From positions 4,049,375 through 4,113,374 of the forward strand of contig NC_087072.1 in the NCBI RefSeq assembly GCF_026151205.1: a stretch of DNA of 64,000 nt, written 5' to 3'. Positions 12,301 to 24,353 of the stretch are shown here, piece after piece. Each line of letters starts with the position of its first letter. Positions within the stretch are counted from its first letter, which is position 1. A model generated the notes under the pieces. It searched no databases and was not told where the DNA came from. It worked only from the letters and a program-made list of their open reading frames with translations. This stretch comes from Bolinopsis microptera. Taxonomy: Eukaryota > Ctenophora > Tentaculata > Lobata > Bolinopsidae. Position numbers and translations under genes: made by a program.

Positions 12301-14025
12301 CCAAAAATAAACCTCAAGCTTTAGACTTCCTAAAAGTATACTATTTTAAAGCATCTCTGGAATTCCTACAAAGATATATTTCTCTAGGTTTTAAATTTCT
12401 TTAGGCTTTCTACAATTACAAAGATATGTTAAAATAACTCCAGCCTTCCTACCGATAGTAGAGAGAATGGTAAGACAATAGTGAAGAGAACCAGTATACT
12501 CCCAGCTCTTTTCTCCCGCTCTAGAGTTTCCTTTCTCGCACATTTCCATTTGTAACGACAGTAACTGGAAAGGAGGCGAATTGAGGTTTCTGTCATGGAT
12601 TGAAAAGAAATAATAAATACGGTTGTCATATGATAAACATATCCCTTCTCGTTGTATTTTATTGTTGACGTATATCTAAACTCTGAAGTATCAGTCCATA
12701 GTCTTATGAAAGTCAGAGGTGCGGGTTTTTGACATGAAAAATATAGCAGAAACTTTAGTAATTAGAATTAACCTTAAATGATAGCACTTTGCATTTCTAA
12801 GAGCTTGAACCTTGGCGCACACTTACTTTTTCATAGAATTCATGAACATATTCATGCTTGGTTTTATTCTGAAAGACAACAGATAAAGAATAGGAGAAAG
12901 AGATCCCCCTAAATGATATTTTCATTGAAAGAACTGCTGATAACAGGTGATATATGTAATAATACAATGACCCTTTATAATATGAACTATGACGATCTTG
13001 TTCAGAATATAGACAACAATGTCATGATGGCTACATATGCAGCATGATGAGTCGTGAAGAATACAGATAACAAACTTACAGCTGTGCGTGAAGAACACTG
13101 ATAGCTACGGAGTAGCAAATATTTTATTAACTTACCGAAGGAAGAACTTTTTCTGAATTGCTAATGTGCTCAATGAGATGAAGCTTTTTCTCGTAGTCTT
13201 CCTCGTGCTCTATCCTTTCAGCCTAGGAAAGAAAATTATTTTAGAATTGGTTTTCCTCGTTATTCGTAATAATAAGTCTTTATATTCCGTTTTTAACAAT
13301 GTTAATAACCGCAAAATTCAATTGAAGTAAGGTCAGCCGTCGCCAAACCCTTGATTAAACAATAACAAAGCTCCGAAGAAAGAACAGAAACTTTTGTCTA
13401 AAATCTGAAAACGTCAACATTTTAAAATATTATTTAAAAAACATAAAAACTACAAATAAGCAAAAAATTAAACCATACCGTCCCCTCAATGTGAACAAAA
13501 ACAAATGTGCCAATAAGAATGAAGATGATGTTTGCGACCAGGATGATAATAGAATAGCCGAGTCCACTGTTTACTTTCTTGCTGTTGAACAACATCTGAA
13601 ACATTTGCGTTAGCCCTGTTCACAGTCAGTCAACAGTTGGGACTTCAGTACATCACTAACCGCGGAGCACCATCAGTTTTACAACTTTAAGTTGGAAGTA
13701 ACTAAGATAAGTTATCTTCAAACAAGCATTATACTCTCAGTCACTGCTACTAACTATCGTGTTTAACTAACAAATAAACAGTCACAAGAAAAACAAGACG
13801 CACGTTTAGGTCGGGGGCAGATAGGGGCTCTATGACACCGCCTCTTCGCGTTGAGACCTCAAAGTGTCGTCTCATACTGCCCGCCATTATCACAGAGTTC
13901 CGATTTACCACAGATATTCGTCTCATGCTCACAACTCCATGACGGCGACCTCCAGTTATGGTGGAAGTGTGGTGGGTTTCAGAGACGGAATTGCGGTGGG
14001 AAGAGTTTTGACCACGTACTAACAT
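9396..14025 (-). CDS. Two-pore-domain potassium channel (K2P), 398 aa, 7 exons
   Basis: Minus-strand exons 13804-14025, 13479-13595, 13136-13222, 12453-12564, 11978-12137, 11623-11728 and 9396-9788 (1197 nt, phases all agree). A basic, Ser/Arg-rich cytoplasmic N-terminus (residues 1-86) precedes M1 (about 87-110). The extracellular cap is acidic. The first pore is WEYTGSLHYCLTILSTIGYG (about 163-182), followed by M2 with the family motif YAMLGIP. M3 is about 243-266. The second pore is IYWQVIRFTSVGFGD (277-291), and M4 follows. GYG plus GFG filters and four membrane segments are diagnostic of K2P leak channels, which act as dimers in the plasma membrane and set the resting potential. The C-terminal tail is short and basic. 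I cannot assign a TWIK/TASK/TREK-type subfamily. The first exon rests on a GTGCGT donor and is the least certain; an alternative first exon is possible. Confidence 0.9.
10240..10310. repeat. Short tandem repeat, unit about 11 bp
   Basis: About six copies of GCAGAATTTAT/GCAGAATTTAG in the last K2P intron, just upstream of the mariner-type MITE. Confidence 0.8.
10338..11067. mobile_element. Mariner-type MITE, copy A (730 bp)
   Basis: Flanked by TA dinucleotides and bounded by long inverted repeats beginning CAGGGTGGGCCAAA. Sequence matches copies at 21008 and 53290. No transposase; the conserved open frame inside (VTVSHNHPVN and neighbours) has no recognisable function. Lies in the last intron of the K2P gene. 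Confidence 0.9.
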
Positions 14026-15961
14026 TCTGAGACTAGTTCAGCGAGAGCAACCCTACCAATTATTGAACGCCATAAGAAATAAAGACAATTAAATATCACT
14101 TAATAGATATTAGAGAGTCTGATTATATTCCACTTCTACTACTTTACTTCTACTAGTCAACCTGGTGTTATAAAATACTCCCACCCTAGTTCCAAGAGTC
14201 GGCTAGCTTTTACTCTTTAACTCGCTATTGGACCTGTAACTGCCTTTAAACTGGCATGTAATTGTTTAAGTAGGAAAAGCCGGGAAACTTCTACAACTTT
14301 CTACAACAGAATTACTGGGTTTACTACTGTACTCCAGTGAGGTCTGAAGTTAGAAATAGACGAATTGAAGTAGACAATCTTCCACCACTTAGACTTTAAT
14401 CCAGATAGCTCTCTGTTAGACAGCTTAAACAGCACATTAAATCACGTGACAGCTAAGTAATTGTGTTGAATGCTAATTGTTTCTTACTTTCTTATTCTAG
14501 CAGTTTCAACTCGACTGTTAAGCAAATTAACAGGACGAATAGTTTGAAGGAATGATATTTAATTGGTACGACATTTGGTGCTTTTGCTAACTTCACCAAA
14601 TTCCCTTTTGTATTAAAGTATTAAGAACACAATACACTAAAATAAGAATTCAAGGCGACACATAAGTATAACACATCAACCAATCGTGAACGCTTAAAGA
14701 ATCCAAGTAGTAGAAGTAGAGCACAGCCACTGAACGTGACAAGCTACACCCGTATGTCAAGAGATAAGAGTTATTCATAAATTCTTAATAGTAATATTTA
14801 AATTTGCTAATAGCGTAGTCATATTTTATACATTATTCATATTTTATACATTGTGTGCATATATTTATATTTGATTGTAATTAAAGATTTTAAGGCGTTA
14901 GTGCAGAGTAATGCCTCTGGGTAGTGCTCCTCAATCAATCAATCATTACTACCACAATTATCCACACTCGGTAAGGATGAGCCCACTTACACAACAGATT
15001 ATATCCTTTTGATCATAATCTTGATTCAAAATCTTGACAATACAACGGATCATAATAATTGATAGGGATACAAGAAAGGACCCCAGCAATACTAAGAAAC
15101 CCTTTACTGTCTATTTCAATACCCTCGCGGTTCTTCGTAATACGCCTCTAAATCAAAACAACGCCATGAAATGGTCAATTTACTGCTCTGGTGCAGCTGG
15201 CTGGATCGGAATGACTTTAAGCGTTTTCAGATCTGATCTTGTTCTGGGTAGTGAACAGATAAGAAAGTACAAAAGTAGGTTTATATTTATTTAGCTTCTT
15301 TATATTATACAGTGCATACTCAAGTCGACTACTCGTTCTGACTAAAGGATGATACAGTTTTGTTAACAAATTGCAAAATTACTCAAAGACACAAGAAAAT
15401 TGGTAGACGATTACTGTGCAGCATTAGGCCTGTTGCAATCGAATCTATCATCAGTCATCACGGTGGGGCAAATTAACATAAATTCGATCTGAAGGCCAGG
15501 ACACACTTAATAAAATACAATGGTTAGATACAGGTCGGTATAGCTGGAATATGTTTCATGACAGGTGTGTTCAGCATTGGTATCAGCTGTGTGATCATGA
15601 CTCATTAAAGTAATCACTATCACCACTAATGCCTGGAAATGCAATCATTGATATAGGAAATATACTGAATATTGGCTATTGCACTCAAGCTGTAAGTAAT
15701 AAGTACTCATAGCAGAACATATTTGCTCTTAACAATCGTAACACCAATTATTATAATTAGATTATTCTAATTTCAGGGCAACTTTACGACAGAGATGATA
15801 CGACACATACGGGAGTTCATTGGTGCAGGCTACTGGAATGATTGAGGAGACCTAATCAAGTACAAGTTTGTAAGTAAGTACAGGGAAGTTTTTGCTATGG
15901 TCTATTATAAATCGCTCATAGTTATTACATTCGGCACCTCTGTGATCTTGGTTAACAATGC
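14026..15961. other. Intergenic, no gene recognised
   Basis: Upstream flank of the K2P gene. AT-rich with short AATCAATC and TATTCATATTTTATACA repeats. The ORF at 15034-15294 shows no domain. Nothing else supportable. Confidence 0.4.
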
Positions 15962-17600
15962 TGACACGGACGCCATCTACCTGGACTTCGCGAAAGCTTT
16001 TGATAAATTGACCACCGGTTGCTTCTTCTGAAAATGAAACGGATGGGGTTCCACGAAAAGCTGGTAAAATGGATCGGATCCTTCTTGACTAACCGCAAGC
16101 AGTGTGTAGTACTGAATGGAGTGTCATCACTTGCTGCTGTAATCCTTAGCAGAGTGCCTCAATGAACTGTTTTGGGGTCGTTGCTTTTTATACTTTTTAT
16201 CAACGACATACAGTTGTGTGTCACCAGATCAATCATCAGGTTCTTTGCAGATGATTCCCGAATTCTACGGCACATATATAGTCTAGCAGATGCTGAGATA
16301 TTACAGCATGATCTCAACTGTGTCGTTTAGTGGGCAAAATGCAACAACATGGCACTTCACGAGGATAAATTTGAGCTACTTGTCCACAAACATTGTCCTC
16401 AAAACACCTTGCTACACAAGCCATTTGCCATCCTAACCCAAGTATACCAAGTCTCAGACAGTAACATGTTATACCCTTCCAGTTCCAAAGTGGTTCAAGA
16501 TTTAGGGGTGACGGTTTCAGCTAACTTATCCTGGAGTCCCCACGTTACCCTTATAGCCGAACGTGCTCGTAAAGTTGCTGCTTGGGTTCTGAGTGCGGGT
16601 GGGTGACAATTGACCCCCGACAATTGACCCTCCGACAATTGACCCCCCCGACAATTGACCCTCCGACAATTGACCCCCCGAAAATTGACCCCCCGACAAT
16701 ATAATTTAATACAATTAACCCTGACCCTGACCCTGACCCTGACCCTGACCCAGGACCCAGGACCCAGGACCCAGGACCCAGGACCCAGGACCCAGGACCC
16801 AGGACCCAGGACCCAGGACCCAGGACCCAGGACCCAGGACCCAGGACCCAGGACCCAGGACCCAGGACCCAGGACCCAGGACCCAGGACCCAGGACCCAG
16901 GACCCAAGACCCTGACCCAAGACCCTGACCCAGAACCCTGACCCAGGACCCTGACCCAGGACCTTGACCCAGGACCCTGACCCTAACCCGATCAATTGAC
17001 CCCAGTATAATTACATGGGGGTCAATTGTCGGGGGTCAATTGTCGGGGGGGGGGGGGGGTCAATTGTCGGGGGGTCAATTGTCGTACTAAGTCCTAGATT
17101 TCGCGACCATTGACCCCAGTGTAATTACATAGGGGGTCAATTGTCGGGGGGTCAACTGTCGGGGGGTCAATTGTCGGGGGTCAATTGTCGTACTAAACCC
17201 TAGATTTCGCGACAATTTACCTTATTGTAATTATATAGGGGCTCAATTGTCGGGGGTTCAATTGTCGGGGGTCAATTGTCGCGCGGTACCCTGAGTGCGT
17301 TTAAAACGAGGAACAAAGTCACCATGCTGACCCTTTACAAATCTCTCATCAGAAGCTAAAAGGCAGCTATTCTCACTTTGAATTAATCTAGCAGTCAGCG
17401 CAACCAAACGCTCTACGACAATTCGTTTGTAGTAATTGGATCTCGATTGTGGAACTTAATCCCACCAAACATGCATACTATCGAAGATCCCCTGCACTTT
17501 AAAAGTTTAAAGAAATGCTTGCAACGTTTGTGAAATCATTCCCGGATGAGCCTCTAGTGGCAGGATACAGCTGTCGAAATGGAAACTCTTTACTGGACTG
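15962..17600 (+). pseudogene. Degenerate non-LTR retrotransposon (CR1/L2-like) reverse transcriptase, interrupted
   Basis: Conceptual translation with stops and frameshifts shows RT blocks in order: AIYLDFAKAFDK, a LKMKRMGFHEKLVKWIGSFL-like block, LLFILFINDIQ, then FFADDSR (the FADD catalytic box, about 16240). Next is LGVTVSANLSWSPHV, then after the 16598-17290 insert TRNKVTMLTLYKSLIRS. Finally SRLWNLIPPNMHTIEDPLHF matches the conserved WN-L-P tail. The segment between the KSLIRS block and the tail is deleted. It is dead as a coding element. Confidence 0.85.
16598..17290. mobile_element. 693-bp MULE-like MITE with telomere-like tandem core
   Basis: Interrupts the RT pseudogene and is flanked by a perfect 9-bp duplication CTGAGTGCG (16589-16597 and 17291-17299), the size typical of Mutator-like elements. 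The ends are inverted arrays of GACAATTGACCCCC. The left half of the core is (TGACCC)n then (AGGACCC)n, about 16715-16990. The core generates long spurious ORFs rich in Gly-Pro-Ser-Trp. Confidence 0.85.
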
Positions 17601-17770
17601 GACTGGAATAAAGGCAGCGATCTCGCTGTACGGGGTGGCAGCAACTCTGATGACCCGATAGAGGATTCTATGAAGCACACCAAAGTAACCAAAGTAAGTA
17701 TTATATTCTGCCTCATTGAACAACATGACGTGAGTCCTGGAGAGGTTCGCTGTTTATCAGTCTCAAGATA

Positions 17771-17916
17771 ATGATTCCAGGGATAATATCCGGTAGTAGA
17801 GACTAGATAGGACAAGTGAAACTACTGTTTAGGAGGAAAAGCTCGCGTTTCCTCCTAAACAGTAGTTTCACTTGTCCTACCTAGTCTCTACTACCGGATA
17901 TTATCCCTGGAATCAT
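17771..17916. repeat. Near-perfect hairpin, 69-bp arms, 8-bp loop
   Basis: 17771-17839 and 17848-17916 are reverse complements with about one mismatch, separated by AGCTCGCG. A transcript from either strand would fold into a long double-stranded stem. The outer flanks also share AACATGACGTGA (about 17722 and 17918). Confidence 0.9.
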
Positions 17917-17924
17917 CAACATGA

Positions 17925-19967
17925 CGTGATCTTGAAGACATTAGACAGCACTGATATTTAGTGAGGCTTATCTCATCTTGTGGACAAAAGAATCAGATCG
18001 ATGACTACTTTTTACGAAGCGCAAGCATCGGATGAGACATCATCTGATCATCCATCTTCATTTTATCTAGTCTCAACCATTTCAAATATTTCTACCAGGC
18101 TTACAAGGTAGAATTTCAAACTATTCTTAAGTTTAACCTTGTATATATTTTTTGTTTGCCAAATGCAAATCTCCATAGTTGGCACGAAAGTTGAAACAAT
18201 GAAACAATACGATGAACTCCGGCTATTGAATCAACCAGAGCATTGTTATATACACCTTGTTCACCAAACATTAGTATGGTTTCCAAATTAGTTCTGGCAG
18301 AAACATTGCCCTCAGGATGTTGAGAATTGTGTAACCTTTTTGATATCTGGACTGGTTGTGACATGATTGTAATCGAATTACAAAAAAATGAGCGTAAAAT
18401 ATAGCTGATTCGGATGGCTCTTTACGAATGTAATGTATCGTGAACAGTGAACACCCTGTATGTAATTCATCAGCAACTCCCCTATCTGCCTCAAGGCTCA
18501 ACCAATCAATAGTCAGCAAATCACAAATTAGCAAATGTATGTATAAGAAAATCAATTTAGATGTTGTACTCACCCCTCGCAGTTCACCTTGCAACTGAAA
18601 TGTAAAATCTGTCAATAATCTGTTATGATGAAAGAAAATATTTGCTAATCTGATGTGGAAGTGGACGATAAATTACCGAGTTGCTGTCTTGTTTATTATA
18701 TAAATCACTTCTGTCCCTTACAGATTACTGATTTGCTGATAAGACCTATATAATATAAACCACTAAACGACGCTACCACTACCTACATACACCACTATAT
18801 ATTATATAAACCACTAAACGACGCTAGTCGTTATTGAGCTGTGAGCTTGTAATTTGTGGTTGGTAAAACCTTGAAACTATAAAATGTGGTTACATCCGTT
18901 ATCCAGCAAATAGCTGAAGCACTTTAATTTCACATGGGAATTCCATTTTCACTACGAACTCCAGCATCATTCTCACATCATTCTCCCATTCCTCACAATA
19001 CTTACTATTAGAGTATTAGAGCATCACAGGTCTAAACCGTCCGATTTCTCACGTGTAGAGGTCGGGAGCTGGTTAAAATGAAACTAGGGTTCAAAGCAGT
19101 CTACCAGCCACCAGGGCGCTGGTGCACAATTGAAACATCAGAAACTCTATTAGAATTAATATAAGTTTGATCATAGCAACTGATCATCCAACAAAGTGGA
19201 ATAAAGGCAGGATCACTCCTGACAGTTACTGCTCAATTAACAGCAGTTCTTATTGCAAGCTTACATCACGTAATTAAACAGCTGCAGTGGGTGTCATGAT
19301 GGAGTGTTAACGATGTTTGCACTGCAGTGCACGATTAGGCTCGACTGCGAGAAAATATTTAGCGGTTTAACTGTTAAATTGAAAGTGACATTATTTAACA
19401 CCGATGAATTGTACAGAATCAAGCTGAGACAAATGGATACAAATTTATTCAGAAAAGCAAATCCTTGCAAGGCTTTTGAAACACCCTGTATAACTGGAAA
19501 CTTACTGGTTACTGGTAAGCTTGTAACATCAATATGGCTGGTAACTGTTTATCAGTTTCCTCCTGGTGGATGTCTGCATAAGAACGTTACGACTAAATAT
19601 ACGAGCTGCTAACATTATGTCATTGGACTGTTCGCAGTTGTTAGATTCGTTAATTGAGACTGCAACTTCATGAAGAATTTGGTGGCTACACTTTACACCC
19701 GGATCTCACGTTTTATTTCCGGTAATCGGTATTACACTCACAGTAATAAAATCATTAACTGATAATAAAGGCGATATAAATGCTTCCTTTGCACACTGTA
19801 CACAATTAATATGATAATCACTACTTCACTAGTGAAAATCGTCTGTGTAAAATAATCGCGAACTCTCGGAAAAGTGATAAAAACATCACGATCGTTTGTT
19901 TTCAATAGACACTGATCATGGTTACTGAAAGATCTTTGAACCAGCGAATATCGAAACCGATTAATCT
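17925..19967. other. No gene recognised
   Basis: AT-rich sequence. The only gene-like item is a possible 21-bp minus-strand mini-exon at 18574-18594 with a good acceptor and a GTGAGT donor (see findings). ORFs are short and featureless. Confidence 0.35.
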
Positions 19968-19969
19968 TA

Positions 19970-20247
19970 CACCCCAGTTCCATGGCCGGATATTATGCCA
20001 AATTATTAGACGGAGGTCCATTTCCCGTAGATCATCTCCAGAGATGATTCTCCGGCTCCGTCTACTGTATTATAGCTCTCCGGGAATTTCTCGGTGATTT
20101 ATTCATACAGAATCATACAGAATCAACAAAATTACCGTAGATGGTCTCCGGTCGTGGAACTGCAAACCGGAGAAATATCCGGAGAAATATCAGTAGACGA
20201 TCTCCGTCTTATAATTTGGCATAATATCCGGCCATGGAACTGGGGTG
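19970..20247. mobile_element. 278-bp MITE with long TIRs
   Basis: Inverted repeats of about 45 bp start CACCCCAGTTCCATGGCCGG and are flanked by TA on both sides (19968-19969, 20248-20249), as for Tc1/mariner-type insertions. Shorter inverted GGAGA/TCTCC blocks lie inside. No coding capacity. Confidence 0.85.
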
Positions 20248-20844
20248 TAATTAGTGTATCCTTTTCCTAATCAAGAAGGTGAGTTTTCTTAGAAAGCAAC
20301 TTTAGTACAGCGTAATTTTAACCAACACGACTAAACAGTAAACAGGAGGCGTGAAAACTTCGCATAGTACGTGTAAAAATAAACACTGCCGATTCAAAAA
20401 CATAAATAAGTAGTGTGCGCTATCACAAACATGGCTTTGATTACGCAAATCATCGCTAATTCCTCTGCGAATAATAAACAATATTATATTCATGAATAGA
20501 TGATTGTTACTAACATCATAATAGACCATTCAAAAAGCACACGCCCCGGTCCTCTTCAGGTCGCGACTTCGACTATAATGTATGTAATCAAGCGACTTGT
20601 GGGTCACCAAAACACAGATATCGAGTGCAGATGCAACTCCTGAATCCAGTTATAGTTATACTACTAGAGTACTAGGCTGTTGGTGGAGACTGGGGAGGTG
20701 ACGTTCAGTTGAAAACACTCTCATAAACAGTTATACAGTTAGTATTTAATAGCACTGTTGCTTCATACACATAGTGTACAAATGTGATCATTGGGAACAT
20801 TTTACATCCCCTGGCTAGATTGAGATTTTGTGAAAGAACATGTG

Positions 20845-20925
20845 TGTTGTGTCACGTGCTGTGTCACGTGACACGTGCTGTGTCACGTGACACCTGTTGT
20901 GTCACGTGACACGTGCTGTGTCCAC
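20845..20925. repeat. Tandem repeat of CACGTG palindromes
   Basis: About four units of TGTCACGTGACACGTGCTG or close variants, so roughly six CACGTG E-box cores within 80 bp. No adjacent gene could be identified as a target. Confidence 0.8.
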
Positions 20926-21007
20926 TCTCATTCCGTGAACTGCCATGAATCAGTTGTACTGAAACTGGATAATCATTTTAACGAGTAAATTAATCCGTCT
21001 TAATATA

Positions 21008-21776
21008 CAGGGTGGGCCAAAAGTCAGTACCCATACATTGGCCTTAATAGCGCAGTCACTGAGTGCCCAATTGAAATAATTCTTTGTGGTATGATTTAAT
21101 ACCACCACTGGTTCGAGGAATTTGTCAAATCGAAAAATATTCGTGTTCATTTAAAAAAAATTAAGGTTCATTTTCGCATTTATTTCATAGTTTGGATAGT
21201 CGGATCGAGCCAAATTTTATTGAATTGTGTTTGGCCATTCGAATTACGTTTGTCCTGAAAAAATGAGAGTTTTATAGCTTCTCAGATCACCGAGATACGA
21301 AGCATAACGAGTTTATTCATTACGTGTGATCAGGTGATTGGCTTACCTAATCACGTGATAAGGTGACCCTGTTAACCAACCCGTTAAACATTATGGGAAT
21401 CGTTAAGGCTGCCCAATTAAGGTGTCGTGTCACGGTGTCACATAATCACCCAGTCAATTTTGTTAACGAGATACACAAAATGCTTTATAACTTCGTCATT
21501 TCAAATCCGTTTCACATTATTTTTTCAGATCAGATGCAACATTTAATAATCTACCGTCTCCGAAAAAATTAGGCGTCCAGCATGTTCAGAGAGAACAATA
21601 TAGATGTTTTAATATTGAATGGGCGTGGTTTAAAATATTCGAATTTTCAAATTTTGGCGACGGAATCCTCGAACAAGTAGGTACAGTATGCCATCTGCAA
21701 AGCAACAACTCTCAAATATAAAACACAGCGGAGCTATAAGACCCAACGTATGGGTACTGACTTTTGGCCCACCCTG
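21008..21776. mobile_element. Mariner-type MITE, copy B (769 bp)
   Basis: TA-flanked, inverted-repeat-bounded copy of the same family as 10338 and 53290; the right end is the inverted complement of CAGGGTGGGCCAAAAGTCAG. Slightly longer internally than copy A. Confidence 0.9.
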
Positions 21777-22159
21777 TATATAAACGGTCTTAATTTTTTT
21801 GATTTTCCTTGTCGACAGGTCTACGAAATATCAGGAAAATGCCATAAAAGCAAGGACATCAGTAAATTAAATGTTATTTCAATCACCGAATGAAACGAAG
21901 TGAAATTAACTGCAGCAGATCACACAGCCGAAATTAAAACAGGAACGTGGATCCGAAATTCTGAAGCTTACTAGAATTACTATGCTTGTCAAGTTGTTTT
22001 CTTATTATTAATTATAATAACATTAGTATAATAATCTTGTTTATAATTCTCTCTTATTTTATGTTGTTTCTCCCACTTAGGTGTGGCTACTGGCTACATG
22101 TTGGAACATGGTGGCCAGTTGTCACATCTCTTAAATCTTACTGTCATTATTAGTGGTGG

Positions 22160-22925
22160 CCACAAATCTAGAGGAAACAGATCCAGACTACTCCTTGAAC
22201 TGTGGAGATTCTGGCGATTCGAGCGTGGAGCGATTGGACGAACACCGTGCCCGGCCCCTTGGCTAATTTATATGCTAGAAAAAATATGAATATGTTTTTT
22301 CGGAAAAACAGTGTGAATAGAATGATAGATTTGATTTGATCAAAAACATGACCGGCAGTCAACTATCAGGAACCTATTAGAAAGTTTGCTTCTTGATTCA
22401 AGACAAACATAAGTGTAACCAATCTCTGGTGCTGGGTGCATCAGCAATGGAATGATCGAACTAACCAGTTGCAGTTACTCCAGCTCATTATCTAATACTG
22501 TTTGATTAAAAAAGTAAAAATAAAAATAAGTGAGCTGTAAATAGTTGCAGTTTCTAAAGGTAAGCAACAAATCCAGACTACTCCTTAGTCATTAAACTAT
22601 GGGATCTCTGGCGATTGGATGGTGGAGTGATTTAGACGAGCACCGCGTGACTTTTGGCAGGCTAGAAAAAATAAGCTTTAATAAAAATATGATTATATTT
22701 TACTAAACTATCAACAACCTTTGATAGCTTACTTCTTTGGAATGATCGTTGTCATGAGTTTTAGCTAAAATATCATTTAATCTCGGCTTACAGCCAATCT
22801 CCAAACTAACCATGAGTTGCAAGTTACCTGGTTCATTATCAAATACTGGTTGATCAAAACTTAATAGAAAAAGTAAAAATAAGTGAGCTGTAAATGTAAA
22901 TAGTTGCAGTTTCTAATTAGATACA
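22160..22925. repeat. Diverged tandem duplication, unit about 380 bp
   Basis: ATCCAGACTACTCCTT...CTGGCGATT (about 22182) recurs at about 22570, and AAATAAGTGAGCTGTAAAT (about 22525) recurs at about 22878, with drift in between. No coding content recognised. Confidence 0.6.
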
Positions 22926-24353
22926 ATTTACCCAGATCTTGTTGCCCCATCTGATAACACCATGATTTTGTTGACAAGAAAATAAAGAGATGATGCTGAA
23001 CGAAGGAAGCTTTGACGAACTTTGCTGGATAACTAAAGTAATCCAGAATCAAGGATCACTGATCCTGGATATGAACTATCATGAAATCATGAAGTCACAA
23101 AGCAGTGAAAAGGAACTAACACATACACATCTTATTAGGTATCTTTTGTTACTATTATTGAAGTTAAAACAATTGCAGATCACAATGTCTTTGTGTCGGA
23201 TGTTTCCCCTTACTGTTACCAAGAGCTCACTGAATATTGATTATCTTGGCTGGAAGCCACCTTGTTCATTACGATGAGTTAAATATTAGGACCTAACTCT
23301 AAGTAGGATTACTCATTCCTAGCAGAAGTTACACAGGTCATCAAAAGGTAAATTTCGATTAGTGGAACAGCCCGGTGTCTGCCACCTATAGAAATATAGA
23401 TGATAGCCGAAACGGGTTGAAAATCAACAAGTTTTAGGTAAAGTAAGAGGTGAAAGTAAGAGGTGAGTTAAAATCGAGCATAATCCATGAGGGAGATGAA
23501 TATCAATACTTCAATAACGATCGAGAACGAACGTAAACGGAATAGCATGCTTGTAGACGGAGCCAGAGGAGGGTAGCTACGCAGATTTTGCGTAAATCAT
23601 TAAAGAGATGAACTTCCTGCTTAAACATGAAGATAATCTAAACCTGTACAGCTAATGCAATTTAAGTTGGTTACAGCAATGATTACTGGCGGAAATTATT
23701 ATGTGTGGAGAACATGGAGAACACGTACATGAAATCCATGGATAACATAACATGAGTGATAAAGTCCACTTATCATAGTGTACTGAATGAAGTAACCCTG
23801 TCAAACCTACGAGAGGAAATTTGGTCTGGATTATTTCCTTCGGATAGACACAGCCCGATCTGAATGATTCACAATCCTGTTGTCCTGTTGGTTATGCAAT
23901 ATTCAATGTCTATTGCATAATTTTTCCGATGAATAAATGAATGAGTAACAACAATCACCGGGTTGAAGATAGAGACAGCATGGAATTGCTGGATATCGAA
24001 TCAATTAGGCCGTAGTGGAAGAGAAGAGCTAATATTGAAGGGGAATTAAAACAATCAGCTTCGTCAAATCAATCTTATGCTATAAGTTTAATCTATTTTT
24101 CAGTCGAAATAAAGTCTGCCATAACACTAAGCTTCACTGCGTTTGCAAATCGAGCAATACAGCAGGGACAAAAGTAAAACCTGCACGGTTGCAAGTATTG
24201 AAAAGAGAGCCCATTATACCTGTATACTTATACCTGATACAATAGCGGTATTAGATCGGTTAGCAGTGTTATACGTACACGTGGCAAGTGGTTCCTCCAC
24301 AGTGCAACTAGTTGAGATGAATAAAATAGGAAAATCAGAAACCAGTGTTTGGT
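22926..24353. other. No gene recognised
   Basis: AT-rich. The plus ORF 24143-24400 (85 codons) runs into the 53-bp minisatellite; it is not recognisable and lacks a clear start context. Confidence 0.35.

Noticed and set aside
12429..12629. 66-aa minus-strand ORF at the K2P fourth exon
   Set aside because: Wrong frame; the adjacent frame encodes the first pore loop WEYTGS...STIGYG with proper splice sites.
16495..16995. Gly-Pro-Gly-Ser-Trp repeat protein (silk- or elastin-like)
   Set aside because: Produced by the 7-bp tandem core of a transposable element on the minus strand; no start context or splice support.
16715..17000. True chromosome end (telomere)
   Set aside because: Telomere-like repeats are degenerate, internal, flanked by inverted repeats and a 9-bp duplication, with unique sequence on both sides.
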